64,000 nucleotides of DNA, from assembly GCF_041146795.1 (NCBI RefSeq), contig NC_135184.1, positions 10,096,967 through 10,160,966 on the forward strand. Reading direction: 5' to 3'. Positions within the stretch are counted from its first letter, which is position 1. Each line of letters opens with the position of its first letter. Shown one piece after another: positions 1 to 26,570 of this stretch. This stretch comes from Maylandia zebra. Lineage: Eukaryota > Chordata > Actinopteri > Cichliformes > Cichlidae. The position numbers and the translations under genes are program-made. Under the pieces are notes generated by a model, which had not been told where the DNA came from, ran no database searches, and saw nothing but the letters and a program-made list of their open reading frames with translations.

Positions 1-14701
<14,701 letters not shown>

Positions 14702-15426
14702 TGCTCACCCACTGGTCTGAGGATGTGAAAGAGAAAGAAAAACAAACCAACAACATTTAGTCCATGACTTGCAATTTGAGTTGAGCGACTCCGAGTTAAA
14801 ACAACAACAAAAAAAACAAAACAAAAGAAGAACAATACAATGGAGGGTTTCTTGTCTTAAAACTGCGCTTCTCAACCGTGTAATTGATAGCTGACAGTGT
14901 AACAGAGGATATATTTAAAAGAACAACTCTGATGACAAGCAAGACAGTCAGGCTTCGAGTAACCTGACTCATCGCCTCACAAGATAAATTTTTTCCATGG
15001 CTGCATGACTGGCAAATCCCCTTATTATCAGCCACTGACATGCCAAGCAGTGGATCATGACACAGTTGTCCAGCTCATGTCGAACAAGCAGTCGCATCAT
15101 AAATGACTTTAATAATGACAAGGCAGACTGCTGAGATTTATGAATGAGTTAAGACCAAGCATCAACACCCAGGGCTGAAAAATAAACCTACTCTGGAAGT
15201 GGAAAACAATGCCACTCCTCTTGAATAGCACAGACGCCATGAAAAGACAGCCAGCTTCCAGCGTGAAACATGAAGCCAGTGGTAAACAGTAAAACAAACT
15301 GGTATGCATCTAATGCTATTCTACTTTCTGAGCCACAGTCACACATATTTATATTGTGGTTTTATTCTATGGCTTTAAGAGGTTTTGTTCTGACAAGTTG
15401 GATCCATGTAGCGGTGCTGTCTTTTG

Positions 15427-15445
15427 TGGCCAGCAGGGGGCGACT
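15427..15445 (+). promoter_or_regulatory. CTCF-like motif
   Basis: TGGCCAGCAGGGGGCGACT is close to the vertebrate CTCF consensus (core CCASYAGRGGGCRS). It lies in USP33 intron 1, upstream of the coding exons. A motif match alone does not show binding, and similar strings occur in fish repeats. Confidence 0.4.
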
Positions 15446-17712
15446 CGCCTAGCTGCCAAAAGACTTCTGAAAATAAAATAAAAAAGAGAACACCCCTAGG
15501 CTCCCTTCCTCTACGACTTCTGTGAACACTTTCCTGATGACTTCACAGACTTAGTCGCCAGTTTCAGGTTATACTGAATAAAACATGTAGTTATTTTAAG
15601 GCGGTTATTCTAAAAGCCAGAAACAATTATCTAGGGTATATTATTGCCAAGAACCTTTGAGTGTCTGCTGTGCCTCAGTTTTACAGCAGGATCTATCACT
15701 GGTTTGTCCCATCTGATTTCAAAACACCATAATGGAGAGTACAAAAACGTGTCTCATCCATCTGTATACTGGATTTAGGGGCAAAGGTTTAAACACCCAC
15801 ATGTAGCTGCTTCACCTCCACTAATTAAAGTCACTGAACTCAACCTCTCACTGTGTTTGCTGATGGTGCCTTTTTTAATGGAGTTATCTGAGAAATAAAC
15901 AAACACTGCTGTGTGATACAGACTGTCCAGAAAGCCTTTGCTTCAGCTGTGCTAAGTGAAATTATCATATTTTGTATGGATGTCACTTAGCATCAATTAG
16001 CAGATGCACCTGGTCATACAGCTCAAGCTAATCAAGCTTGCTTGCAAAGAAATGTCTACTGAGAAATACGCTTTGTAGAAGGGAATAAAAAAGGGTCACA
16101 TTTTCACCGACAGCAACACTGAAATGAATGACACATGTCCGACTTGCATGCCTGAAAATCGTGGATTGACAATAAACACACTAAAATGAAAGTGAAAGTC
16201 ACTCCAATGATCCCAGGCACAGGCTTTAGATCACACTCCATTACCATTAGTGATGATGGTCAAATGGACAAATTGACTGTGCTGCAGTCAGTTGATTGAG
16301 AGTCAGAGACGTTGACAGATTAAAGAGAAAACAACAACAAAAAACACCAAGATGTACTAATTAGCTGTGGCTACAAGCCTATTTCCTGCTCTGTCTGATG
16401 GATGTATACGACATCATGCACCTGAGACTTCTCATCAGTTTTCATTAGAGCTTATTGATAATTTAAGGTTTTCCCTGCAAATGAAAATGCTGGCATTCAC
16501 CAAAGAGGTTTTGCCCAGCACCAAAGGAAAATCACCAGCAAAAACAACAGGAAAATATATAGACTTCTGCTATCTGGGGTAACGTAGCCTCTTTGCTTTA
16601 ACTATAAGCAAATCAATAGTGCTTACATAGCTGATTTTGAACCAGAGGATAAACCCTTACTCATTCACAGACAATTCTGGATCCCATCTGCAACCATAAC
16701 AGGTTATAATGATTGATTATTCAGCTTAGGCAATTCAAGTTTCAGTAATATAATATACATAAGATGTATCCAGCAGTGCACCATGCTGCCAAAGTCTGCC
16801 AATAAATGACAAAAGCTCTTCCAAACTTCATCAAACACATTCTTGCACGTGCTGAAAAATTATGATGCAATTATCATTTTAGTACAAATGAAGAGCAAAA
16901 TCTCTGTACTTCCACTTTTCCGTGTGAAAAGAGGAAGCTCAACAAAGACATGAATCCCGTGCAGCGGAATGCTGAGAAACCGCTGGAACTTTCCATTATC
17001 GGGCTCCTCATCAAGAACGCAGTCGAATCCCCTACCCCGAAGAAACAAAACAGAAAAAAAAAGGCTCACACACTGACACAGATGGCCTTTAGGGGAGCAG
17101 GGGACGTGCCGATAAAAATGACAAGGGACGCTGGTGGCTCGGGGTCTGCCTATCCAGAGTGCTGTGTGTAAAGAAGCATTTCATCATAAAGCAAACGGCT
17201 GAGTGTGAGTGTTTGCCGGAATCATATTTCTCTTAAGTCACATATTACTCCATCAAACACTGGGCAACAACTGTAAGATATTAACACATCATATTTTATA
17301 AAAGGGGAAAATAGAAAAGGCTGCAAATGAACAGGTGAAGGTCACTCCAAACTTTCAGGGACATTTTGGAGTGATCTTCTTGCTGCCTTTGGTTCAAATC
17401 CAGCTCTTCACAGCAGACAAAGTTTCTCTCAGAACAGATGGCTTGCTTTAAAGTAGCTTCTTTAGCTTATTTGACATCTTGTTAGCCTGTGTTAACTCCT
17501 CCTGATAGTTTTTCCTCCTTATCTTTAAGTGGTTTTGCACAGTTTTGTCCACACCAGAACGTGATCAGTTTTACCTCCTCGCTGTCCTCCTCTCTATTAA
17601 TTAAAAAAAATTTGATGTGTACTTTCTTTAAATTTACACTTTTATATTTCATTTGTGCGCAGCTATATAAATAGTCACTGTTGTGGGCAAAGGAGCTTGC
17701 AAAGAATAGTCA

Positions 17713-17750
17713 CTGTTGTGGGGTTTTGTGAGCACAAAACCCCACAACAG
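17713..17750. repeat. Perfect hairpin, 18-bp arms, 2-nt loop
   Basis: Left arm CTGTTGTGGGGTTTTGTG (17713-17730) and right arm CACAAAACCCCACAACAG (17733-17750) are exact reverse complements separated by AG. An 18-bp direct repeat AATAGTCACTGTTGTGGG occurs at 17670-17687 and 17705-17722, the second copy running into the left arm. Confidence 0.85.
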
Positions 17751-20700
17751 GTTCTGGGTACCGTCACTGGACGGAACAGAAGCATTAAAGAAACAGAAAA
17801 CATTATTACACAGTCACACATTACACAAGTGATAACACTTTGCAGTGTTTTTCAGGAGGCACAAAAGCCAGTAATTTCACTTTTATCTGTTGTGTCCGAT
17901 ATGGACGACAACAGCCACTAAAAGGCTTAAAATAATAACTGCTTCTTTTTTTTTTTTTTAACTGAAAATACCTCTTTAGTCTTAAAACTTGTGTCCCAGA
18001 TCAATGATAGCATCATTCACCACAAAGCTCCAAAATGCAGTCGCTGGCACAGATTACAGCAGTCACATGTACTTACAGGGTGACTGAGAGTGCTTTATAA
18101 AAATATGAATGTTTTCCTTTTTATCCAGCATTGGATTTTTGTTTTCAGTTTCACTTCATTTTATTGATATACTCATGGTGTGCTTACATCTTATTTGCCT
18201 TTACTTTATGATATTTTCTCCTTTAAAACATTCTACATAGCTTATCTTTTTTTAATTACTATTCTTCTTCTTTAGTACACTGATTTCTGTCTTATCAGTC
18301 ATCTCTTATGCACTTACAACTAACCATCACAAAAGGTGCTATATAAATAAAGACTTACTGATTGATGACAGCAGATTCACTCAGCAGATTTAAACCACAT
18401 TAATGATGAAATGACTCATACAGAGTGCCACAGCATACACAATGTCTTTAAACCTATGATATACCGCTTTGGCTTGCCAACAAGCACAGAAGACACCTGT
18501 TAAGTGCAAACGTATCAGTAAAAAAAAACAAAGAAATACACACAGGATATAGCTCCATCTATTTTAGTGCAAAGAGGAAGATGTGCATCCTCAAAACAGA
18601 GGGATGTACTACAAAGTGAGAATAATGGGTTAGTGAGGTATGTTGAGCTTAAAATCCGAACTTCCAGTGTCACAACTTCTTTTTTACCTTCCTAGATCAC
18701 CACTGTGACTATTGCTGCTCAAATAACCTGGTCTGGAACAGGTTAGCTTCAGAGTTTACTTTAAAATATGTGTAATTATGCACCACATTTTCACTGATTC
18801 TCTTCAACACAACCAACAGCTCCATGGCTCTGGGCCAATAAAGTGATTGCTCTACCATATCTTATTGTTCATGATAACGCCAGTAAAAATGTTTATGAGA
18901 TATAAAAACCTCATAGCAATAAATCATTGCTGTAGCAACACCATGTGTTTATGTTCCCTGGTGCATGCAACAAGACAATACCGCATGAGCACACAAGGTA
19001 CATGTCAGCCTTCAGTGTTTTAGTAAAAAGGTACTTCAACAACTTCCAAAAAAGCACACTACTCTGGAAAATATGCAAGAAAAGTGTTCCCACCGCGGGT
19101 GAAAACAACAAATTTGTTTCACCACTCGAGGCAAAAACACAGTTGAGTACAATCAGGCTACAAAGGAGGAGATGCTAGCAGCTGGAGATGTGTTACCCAA
19201 AGGTACACAAATGTCTCCGCCAAGTGCCGCTGGAGCACTCGCTGGTTTGAATCTGCATGACAGGAATTGCAAATGATAAGTGGAATTACTGATGCAGTTA
19301 CATGCTGGAAAAGCGGGGCTTTAAGCAGCTGGTTGAAAGCTCAACTCAGGACACGAGATTCCAGTTGGAAAATATTTTTTAATTTACAAGCTTAGATTAC
19401 TTTAGCCATTCTAAAACGTACGTGTTAAGAAGTTATTTAATACTTTTACTTAACTTTGTCACAGGAAAATCTCCCTAGGTTAGTATTGCGCTTACATTTG
19501 ATTTATGCTGCATAATGGTGTGTCACTATTACTGCACTATAATGCCACTGACACTTTGTTTCAATAGATTTGCACTTTGAATAACAAACTGTGTCATCAA
19601 TGACAGTAACTCATTAGAAAAGAGGGATAGAAAATGCTCTTCATTCGCTTACACTTATAAATGCTGCTGCCTGCGAGCATCAATAAAACATTGCCCAGCA
19701 TTTTTTCCTTGTATCATCAAAATTATTGTTATGTTATTGTTGTTTCTTGGAAGTTGACCTATATCACCTTCTTCCCTAGTTTCCACTGATTAATTTCCCT
19801 CTGAAGAAACCTTGCTAAAATGAACTCTTTTTAATGACTTGTTTATTTCTTACAGTCAGTATTTTTCCATTAAAACACCAGTAAAAGTCCTTTGTAGAAC
19901 AGCCTGTCTAAATGAGAAGAGCCAGCTGTTCACCTGCCACGCCAGAACTACCTTCTCTGCTATAAATTAATCATCTAAATTATTAATCTATTAATCATTC
20001 TATATTCCGGGGGGAGGGGGGGGGGGGGTGTTACATTGTCCAAGGATGATATTGATCCTTTACTGGGGGAATTTGTTCTATTTACATGTAACCTATTCAG
20101 TCACAGCTTACTTACACTATCAAATGAAGGCCTGCAGTAAAGTTCATTTTTCTCCCAATCTCCTCCAAAGTTTGTTTAACACAGACAAAAACACTTTGTC
20201 ACCAAAAATATTCCATTTCACTTTGATCAGTCTAAGGGATTTCTACCTCTCCATCATTAAGCTGTGGTACAGAGTCAGGCGTAAACACAACGGGTTAGTT
20301 TTAATGTTTCTACAGATCCAGTTTAAAATTTCAGAGCTCAAATGTGTAGCAGTCACGTTTTTTAATAACTGTTGCGCTGAAAGTGCACTGAGTGACAAAA
20401 TAAATGACTTTCTGCAGTAATACTCTCAGCTTACTTGCAGAAAAGTCGTCTTTTTTTCATATCCTTTATAGACTTTTATCAGGAATTCCTCTGACCGAAG
20501 CAGGAGGCACTCAATCGCAGTCAAGTGAGCGTACACAGAGCCTGAAGCAGAAAACCAAGTTTAAGAGAGAAAGCTGATCATTGTGATTCCCTCCCTCTTT
20601 GATTGTTTCTTCTTTTGTTTTTTCCATTGTACAGCCCACAGACAACAACAACAGTATGAGGGGGGGGGGAAGAAACCTCAGAAGTACACACAGGACATAG

Positions 20701-22501
20701 CTCCATCTCATCAGTCGGTGTTTGTGGTTAATGACATGAAGCCAACTTTGTGTTTTGTTCCAAGTGCTGTTTGCACTAATATTACTCTTGGATGCAGATG
20801 AAAAAAAGATGCACATGTAAATGCATCATTACAAGCCAGGCCGGATCATCCAATAGCCATTCTGGGCACAAAATCACGGGTCGACAATGCTTGAGTTACT
20901 ATCCAGGTAGCACATAAATGTTTTCTCTTCAATTTGAAGTCTTCTCGTTTCTAATCACCCAAAGAAATATATAATAAAATACTCAGCGACTAAACAATTA
21001 GCTCCAGGTCTGTCTTTGAGCAGAAGATGGTAAACATTGAGTTTACCTAAGTAATTAAAAGCAATCAGTTTATTTCTGACAAAATGTGATCCTCAAAACT
21101 AGAACTGCTGATTAATCCATCATCTTAGCAGTGAGAAAACAATGATAGTCCATTAAATATCTGACATTAGATATCAGATATTATAATTGACAGCAGGAAG
21201 ATGGCAAATATTTCAGGGTTTTTCCTGCTCAGAGTGGACCTTTGGGGGACAATGCCCATAAACACAATTGCTCTGCATATTGTTAGGCAAAAGAATTAAC
21301 AGAATTGCATGCAAAGTTGTTAACATCATGTTTATCACAGTAAAGGTGGAAAGCCAAAGGTTTATTTATGCAAAAAAACAAAAAAAAAAACCTGCATCTG
21401 TGTCTGGGTTTGTAGCGTCATGATCTGGTCAAGACAACAGCTTGACTGGGAGATATGAAAAGTTCATGTTCAGTCACGTGCAAGTCAATAAGCCTGCTTC
21501 CTCCCTTCAGCAAAACCGTCTCTAAGTCGAAGTTAACAATCAATGACGCCTTTGAAACTGATTTCATTTCATACCAACGCTAAATCCCTGCAAAGTGAAA
21601 CAGGGCGAGGTTTCGTTCATCTTACCAGGCTCCTCGCAATTACCTGGACTTTGCGGCCATCCCTGCAAAAGCTGAAGTGACCTTAAACTCTGTAGTACAC
21701 ACCAGGAAAATCTGATTAGAAGCTAGTTTCACTGTCAAGCCTCGTGAGATTACGTAAAGCTGGTGATAGGAAGAGTATCTCGGCTAACAAACCTTTCTTT
21801 GCACCGTTTCACTGCCTCCGCCAGCAACGTGACAATACTACATGATATAAACTGTGCACAAAGGGGTGGCGCGGTCAGGGTGGGGCGTTAACCCGAATCT
21901 CGCACCACTAATGAAAGCAGCGATGCTGGCTGTGGCTGTAGCTGTTATCTTTAGGGAAATTTTGAAATGATAAGTAGCAACACAATAAACACCGGAAGGC
22001 GGAAAAACAACAACGCATGTAAAGCTTAACAGCTCACTTTAGCAACAGACTGTCTACAAATGGGTAGCATTGGCCACAATGTTAAAAAAAGAAGAAAAAA
22101 ACTCAGTTAAAAGGGACCATGGTTTAACTACCTTGGTTTAAAGCAGCGGGTGGTTTAGCCTCACGTAGATAAAAACAGTGAATACTACAGATGTGTGTGG
22201 CTTCGGCCTTGTCCAAAGTGAGCTGTCAAAACCAGTCGAGGCGTTGACAGCGTCACGGGCTGACTAGCACTATTTCGCTGTTAACCTTAGCATGCTAACG
22301 GCCATCCTAAGAGCATTTTATCTGACGTAATATCCACAAGGAACATATAAAAACAACAAAAGGTGAACGTATTACCCTCCAGAGAGAGTGTTTAGGTGAA
22401 ATGGTTAGCCAACTTACTGGCTAACGTTAGCTTCCTGTGATCGGGGACAATCCCACAGTGACTACGGCACAGTCAGCCGCAACGTCAGCCTTCGGCCTTA
22501 C

Positions 22502-22640
22502 CTGCTCGGTACCAAAGGACGCCGCTTCTCAGGTGGATCCGATGGTACTCCCGGTCTGCAACATAAATTCAGTCTGTACTTAGAGAAACATATTAGAGTG
22601 CAGTCCTTTCTTCACATTAACGATAACCGTCCCTGTCGCT
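22502..22640 (-). promoter_or_regulatory. usp33: USP33 non-coding first exon and promoter region
   Basis: On the minus strand a donor (GAGCAG then GTAAGG) ends an exon whose low coordinate is 22502. No ATG is seen in the proximal exon, so it is taken as 5' UTR. The transcription start cannot be fixed by eye; the upper limit of about 22.64 kb is approximate. Just upstream (about 22,668) is a GC-box-like CCCCGCCTC. The first intron would then span about 7.8 kb (14717-22501). Confidence 0.55.
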
Positions 22641-22699
22641 CAGCGTGGTTGCTAACGTTACTGCTGTCCCCGCCTCTTTTCCGGTTTAAAGAAAACATA

Positions 22700-24119
22700 C
22701 GAGCCCTCCCCATCCTGCTGCACGTTTGATTTTTAATTCTATACAGTCTATAATTTTGTTTTTTTAACAGCATTATAGCCTCACTGTAGATTATTCAATT
22801 AGTAAGTCACATAAAAGCAAATATTAATTATCTTTTGAGCCTAGTGATCCGCTCTTATCAATATTGAGGATCGGATGTGATGGGACAGTTATGGACTATT
22901 AGAGAAAAAACTGCCAGCGTCTTTAAACTTTTTTCAGTTCACTTACATGAAGGACAAAATGGGTAGCAATAAAGGAAAAAGAATGATTTGGTGATCATTA
23001 AAGACAACATGCCCTGTAATAAACCCATCCCAAGCGCCATCTAGTGTTTTCATAGTGAAGAAATCCCCTCTGCGTGGATCCAACCACCCCAGTCACCAGT
23101 AGAAAAGCTCCACTATCAGATCGCGCTCGTGTGGCACCATCTAATGTCCCAAAATGTTCTTATAAATGGATTATAAACATTAATGAGCGATTATGTTACA
23201 GTGTGATGCTCACACAGCTGGACTGCTAAGTACTTCAACTGTATTGCTGTCCACTTCTTTTTGGCTAAGCAAATGATGAAGATTGTTATTATTATTTTAC
23301 AGCTTTACAAAAATAGCAAAAAGCAAAACATGGCGATAGAAATATATGATTATACAATTGATTTAATGCAAAGATATTAACCCAAAAGGTAGAGAGTTAT
23401 TATACCACCATGTTTCACACAGCATGAATGAGAACAGATTTCTTAAAAAATAAAAATAAAAAAGATTAAACACATACCAAAGAAAATAATACATAAGAAT
23501 AAATTAATCAACAAGTTAAGAGACATTTGGAGAAACTAAACCAGAGCAAGGCTGCTTTTTCTGATGGCATCAGCCCCAAAGTTCTATCTATGATCCCAAG
23601 TCTGTGTGATAAGGCGGCCTTTTGCGGCTGGATTTACAGTGAGGAAGACCAAAAACACACTCCTTTAATCCATGGCCTCTCCTACAACCTTTAAATAGTG
23701 TCCGGATCCCAGGGAAACATTTGCCCAAACACCCTGGAGAGGACACAGAAAAGACAGGTGAGTAATCATGTCTTAGCAGCAACTTCTTTGCACCAACCTT
23801 TACCTTTAGACTTTGCACACACATTTGCTTAAGTTTTCCTCAACAGTAGACCTTATTTGCTCCCAGTAACAATTCTTTCCTCCTCACAGACAACCACCAC
23901 ACTTCTTGATGAGGAGCAGCTGTGCAGGACCTGGAACAACAGGCTGATTTTTGTGTCGTGGTCTGGTAGTATTTCTTATCTAATTTCAGTGATAATCATT
24001 CTTTAGTTTTTTCATTTATTCATCGTTCCATTTCCTCGGTTTATTCCTTTGATAGATGACTTTGAAAGGCACAACTTTTCCTTTCTATATATAATATAGT
24101 GGATACATTAAAAAGAGGA
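22700..24119. other. USP33-MIGA1 intergenic spacer, left part
   Basis: This AT-rich sequence upstream of USP33 has no supported gene. A short minus-strand open frame at 23588-23824 has no recognisable domain and no splice context, so I do not call it. Confidence 0.5.
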
Positions 24120-24272
24120 TGTTGAACATGGAGCTGCCAGGCAGGCAAAAAAGAGGAAGTTTTGTAGTTGTAGAGGGTTGGTGTGACAGAAGACCATACA
24201 GGGAGAATGAGATGGAGGCAGACTGATCCACTGTGGTGACACCTGAAGGGAGCAGCAAGAAGAAGAAGAAAA
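24120..24272 (+). mobile_element. 3' terminal fragment of a non-LTR retrotransposon
   Basis: The plus strand contains 'gagggttggtgtgacagaa', 'ggagaatgagatggaggc' and 'ggtgacacctgaagggagc' then GAAGAAGAAG. This resembles the reverse-transcriptase C-terminus (RVGVTEE..., ...MRWRQ...) and the (GAA)-type tail of a common fish LINE. Related tails in minus orientation lie at 57,898-58,150 and possibly 58,810-59,095. Confidence 0.6.
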
Positions 24273-24286
24273 TGTTCATGTTTATC

Positions 24287-24303
24287 GATTACTAATTAAT
24301 TTT
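24287..24303 (+). repeat. Target-site duplication, left copy
   Basis: GATTACTAATTAATTTT occurs here and, identically, at 26169-26185, directly outside the L1-like element. The AT-rich site and the A-tail on this side fit target-primed reverse transcription. Confidence 0.88.
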
Positions 24304-26168
24304 TTTTTTTTAAATATTTTCATTGAAAAAAGAAAACAACAGTACTTGCAGTTACCAAAATACAATCAACCTTTCTTCATTTTCCTAAGTAAATAAACAC
24401 ACATATATATGAAAAAAACCCCACAACGCCCCCCAGTCCCACACAGATCAACACAACCATCAAACATATTAGAGGAATATAACAGTAACAAAAGTAGAGT
24501 TAAACAGGCAATACCTCTAGACTAGCAAAATAAGAGATAAAGGGTTGCCACTTGTGAAAAAATTTGGCTGTGCAACCCCTCAACGTATATTTAATTTTTT
24601 CAAGTTTTAAAAAAAACATGACATCTTTAAGCCACCGGGAAATAGTAGGACACTTAACAGACTTCCAATGCAACAATATTAGACGTCTCGCTAGTAGGGA
24701 TGTGAAGGCTATAATGTCCTTTTGTGTGGAATCAAGTGTAAGTGAGCGAACAGGAATCCCAAATACAGCAATCAGAGGACAAGGATGAAGAGTTACCCCA
24801 AGAACAGTTGACAAAATAGCAAAATACCCTGTCCAGAAACCTTGTAGCTCAGGACACAGAAAAAACATGTGGCCGAGGTGACAAGGAGAACCATGGCATT
24901 TATCACATTTATTTTCCACTTCTGGATACAATTCAGAAAGTCTAGACTTAGAAAAATGCACCCTGTGTATGACCTTAAATTGAATAAGTCCAAGACGAGC
25001 ACAGGAGGTGGAAGATCGTACTCTCGCTATAGCCTGTTCCCAAGACTCCTCATGTATTCGAAATCCCAGTTCTTCTTCCCATGTACACTTAAGCTTAACA
25101 TTAGAGTGGTTACTAAAAGACAGAATAGCATCATAGAGTTTCGAAATGGTTCCTCTGTGATGAGGAATAAATGATAACGTAGTTTCCCACTGCTGTTCTG
25201 GAGGTAAAGGGGAAATTTGGGAAACACTTGGCAACAAAATTTCGAATTTGAAAATAGCGAAACAAATGGGTAATAGGGAGATTATAACGAGAAGACAAGT
25301 TGGGAAAACTATCGAAAACACCATCCACATATAAATGTTTGAACTGTTTTATACCCTTGTCACACCACACTGAAAATGTCGAGTCCAAAAGTGAAGGGGG
25401 AAACAAATGGTTGTCGCTTAGAGGACCCGAGGAAGACGGCATTACAAAATTAAAGTGACGTCTAAACTGAAACCAGATTTTGAGTGTGTTAAGAACCACC
25501 TGATTATCAGTGTACAGAGAGGGTCTCACGGGTAAAGAGGAATAGAGCAAAGCCGGTAAAGATGAGCCCTTACATGATGATAGCTCCAATTTACACCACG
25601 AGGAACCAGAAGATTTTAGCCAGTAGCAAAGTTTATGGATGTGAGCGGCCCAGTAGTAGACTAAAAAATTAGGTAACGCAAGTCCTCCACTAAATCTGCA
25701 TCGCTGCAGCAAAGTTTTAGAGACCCTAGGTGGCTTCCCTCCCCAAATGAAAGAACCAATAATCTTGTCCAGTGAAACAAAAAAATGTTTCGGCAAAAAT
25801 AAGGGAATTGACTGAAATAAAAATAAAAATTTTGGTAAGATGTTCATTTTAACAACATTAATCTTACCGATTAAAGAAAGGGGGAGATTACCTTTGAATA
25901 TCAGATGTGATCCTTGATATAAGAGGAGACAAATTTGCTGATTTAAGGCCAGCTAAAGAGCGAGTCACGTTAATCCCTAAGTACTTAAACCCAGATGGAC
26001 TGAGACGAAAGGGCAGATCAGACTGTTGAAGTTGACGTGCTGCCGTATTAACAGGAAAACACTCACTTTTCCCCAAATTTAATTTATAACCTGAAAACGA
26101 ACTGAAGTTCTCCAGAATACTTAAAACAGCAGGGATGGAGCATGCCGGGTCAGTCATATATAATAACA
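24304..26168 (-). mobile_element. 5'-truncated L1-like retrotransposon with TSD
   Basis: On the minus strand the coding remnant begins LLLYMTDP (end of the catalytic ADD region), then ILENFSSFSGYKLNLGKSE, FKYLGIN, ILPKFLFLFQSIPLFLPK, GSFIWGGKPPRVSK and LALPNFLVYYWAAHIHKL, all typical of L1-clade ORF2 downstream of the RT core. The remnant is spread over three frames (25888-26168, 25131-25847, 24500-25330), so it is frameshifted and dead. It ends in an A-tract in its own orientation (T-run at 24304-24312). A 17-bp direct repeat flanks it exactly. It lacks the endonuclease and most of the RT and sits just upstream of MIGA1. Confidence 0.9.
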
Positions 26169-26185
26169 GATTACTAATTAATTTT
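26169..26185 (+). repeat. Target-site duplication, right copy
   Basis: This is the identical 17-mer to 24287-24303. It marks the 5' truncation point of the element: the element's coding frame starts immediately inside it. Confidence 0.88.
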
Positions 26186-26439
26186 GTTTGAACGACTTTA
26201 AAACATGAATATGGGGAAACTTTGTCCATCACGGCTTAAAATGCAGTACATTTTGTAAAGATTAAAATCACACTTTTTTTTAAATTAACGTTTGATTCTT
26301 TGTTTTCCTCTTTATTTTTCTTATTTTCTTTATTGTAAAACTTTGTCTTGATATTTCTGTTAATATTTCTGATAGATATATGTAGTAATCTGTAGTGTAT
26401 ACAGGCACACCGTAAGAGGGCGCAAGGAGCCCACAGTCA

Positions 26440-26570
26440 CGTTGAGCGCGAACATGCTTTTATTATGAAAATCCAGGCTGGTGCTGGAGTCCTTCACTGT
26501 GCGGCTGCCGAGGTCAGCCCGAGGACCAAGTGAAACAGTGGAGCTGTGTCTGCGGAGGAATATTAAAAAG
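26440..26570 (+). promoter_or_regulatory. miga1: MIGA1 first (non-coding) exon and promoter
   Basis: A GC-richer island (gcgcgaac, tgcggctgccgaggtcagcc) ends at an AAAAAG donor followed by GTACCG at 26571. No ATG opens a frame that joins exon 2 in phase, so the exon is taken as 5' UTR. The start coordinate is approximate. An in-frame GTG near 26481 opens a frame here but cannot join exon 2 without a stop. Confidence 0.5.

Larger units (their letters stand above)
14717..22501 (-). other. USP33 intron 1, no gene seen
   Basis: This AT-rich stretch of about 7.8 kb has no convincing exon on either strand. Visible contents are a CTCF-like motif (15427-15445), a perfect hairpin (17713-17750), a repeat tail of the TATAAATAAAGACTTACTGATTGA type near 18,340, poly-T and poly-G tracts (17947-17959, about 20,009-20,030), and otherwise unique-looking intronic DNA. 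Confidence 0.6.

Noticed and set aside
24500..25330. 276-codon open frame on the minus strand as a host gene
   Set aside because: It is one of three frames of an L1-like ORF2 remnant bounded by a target-site duplication, so I annotated it as part of the mobile element.
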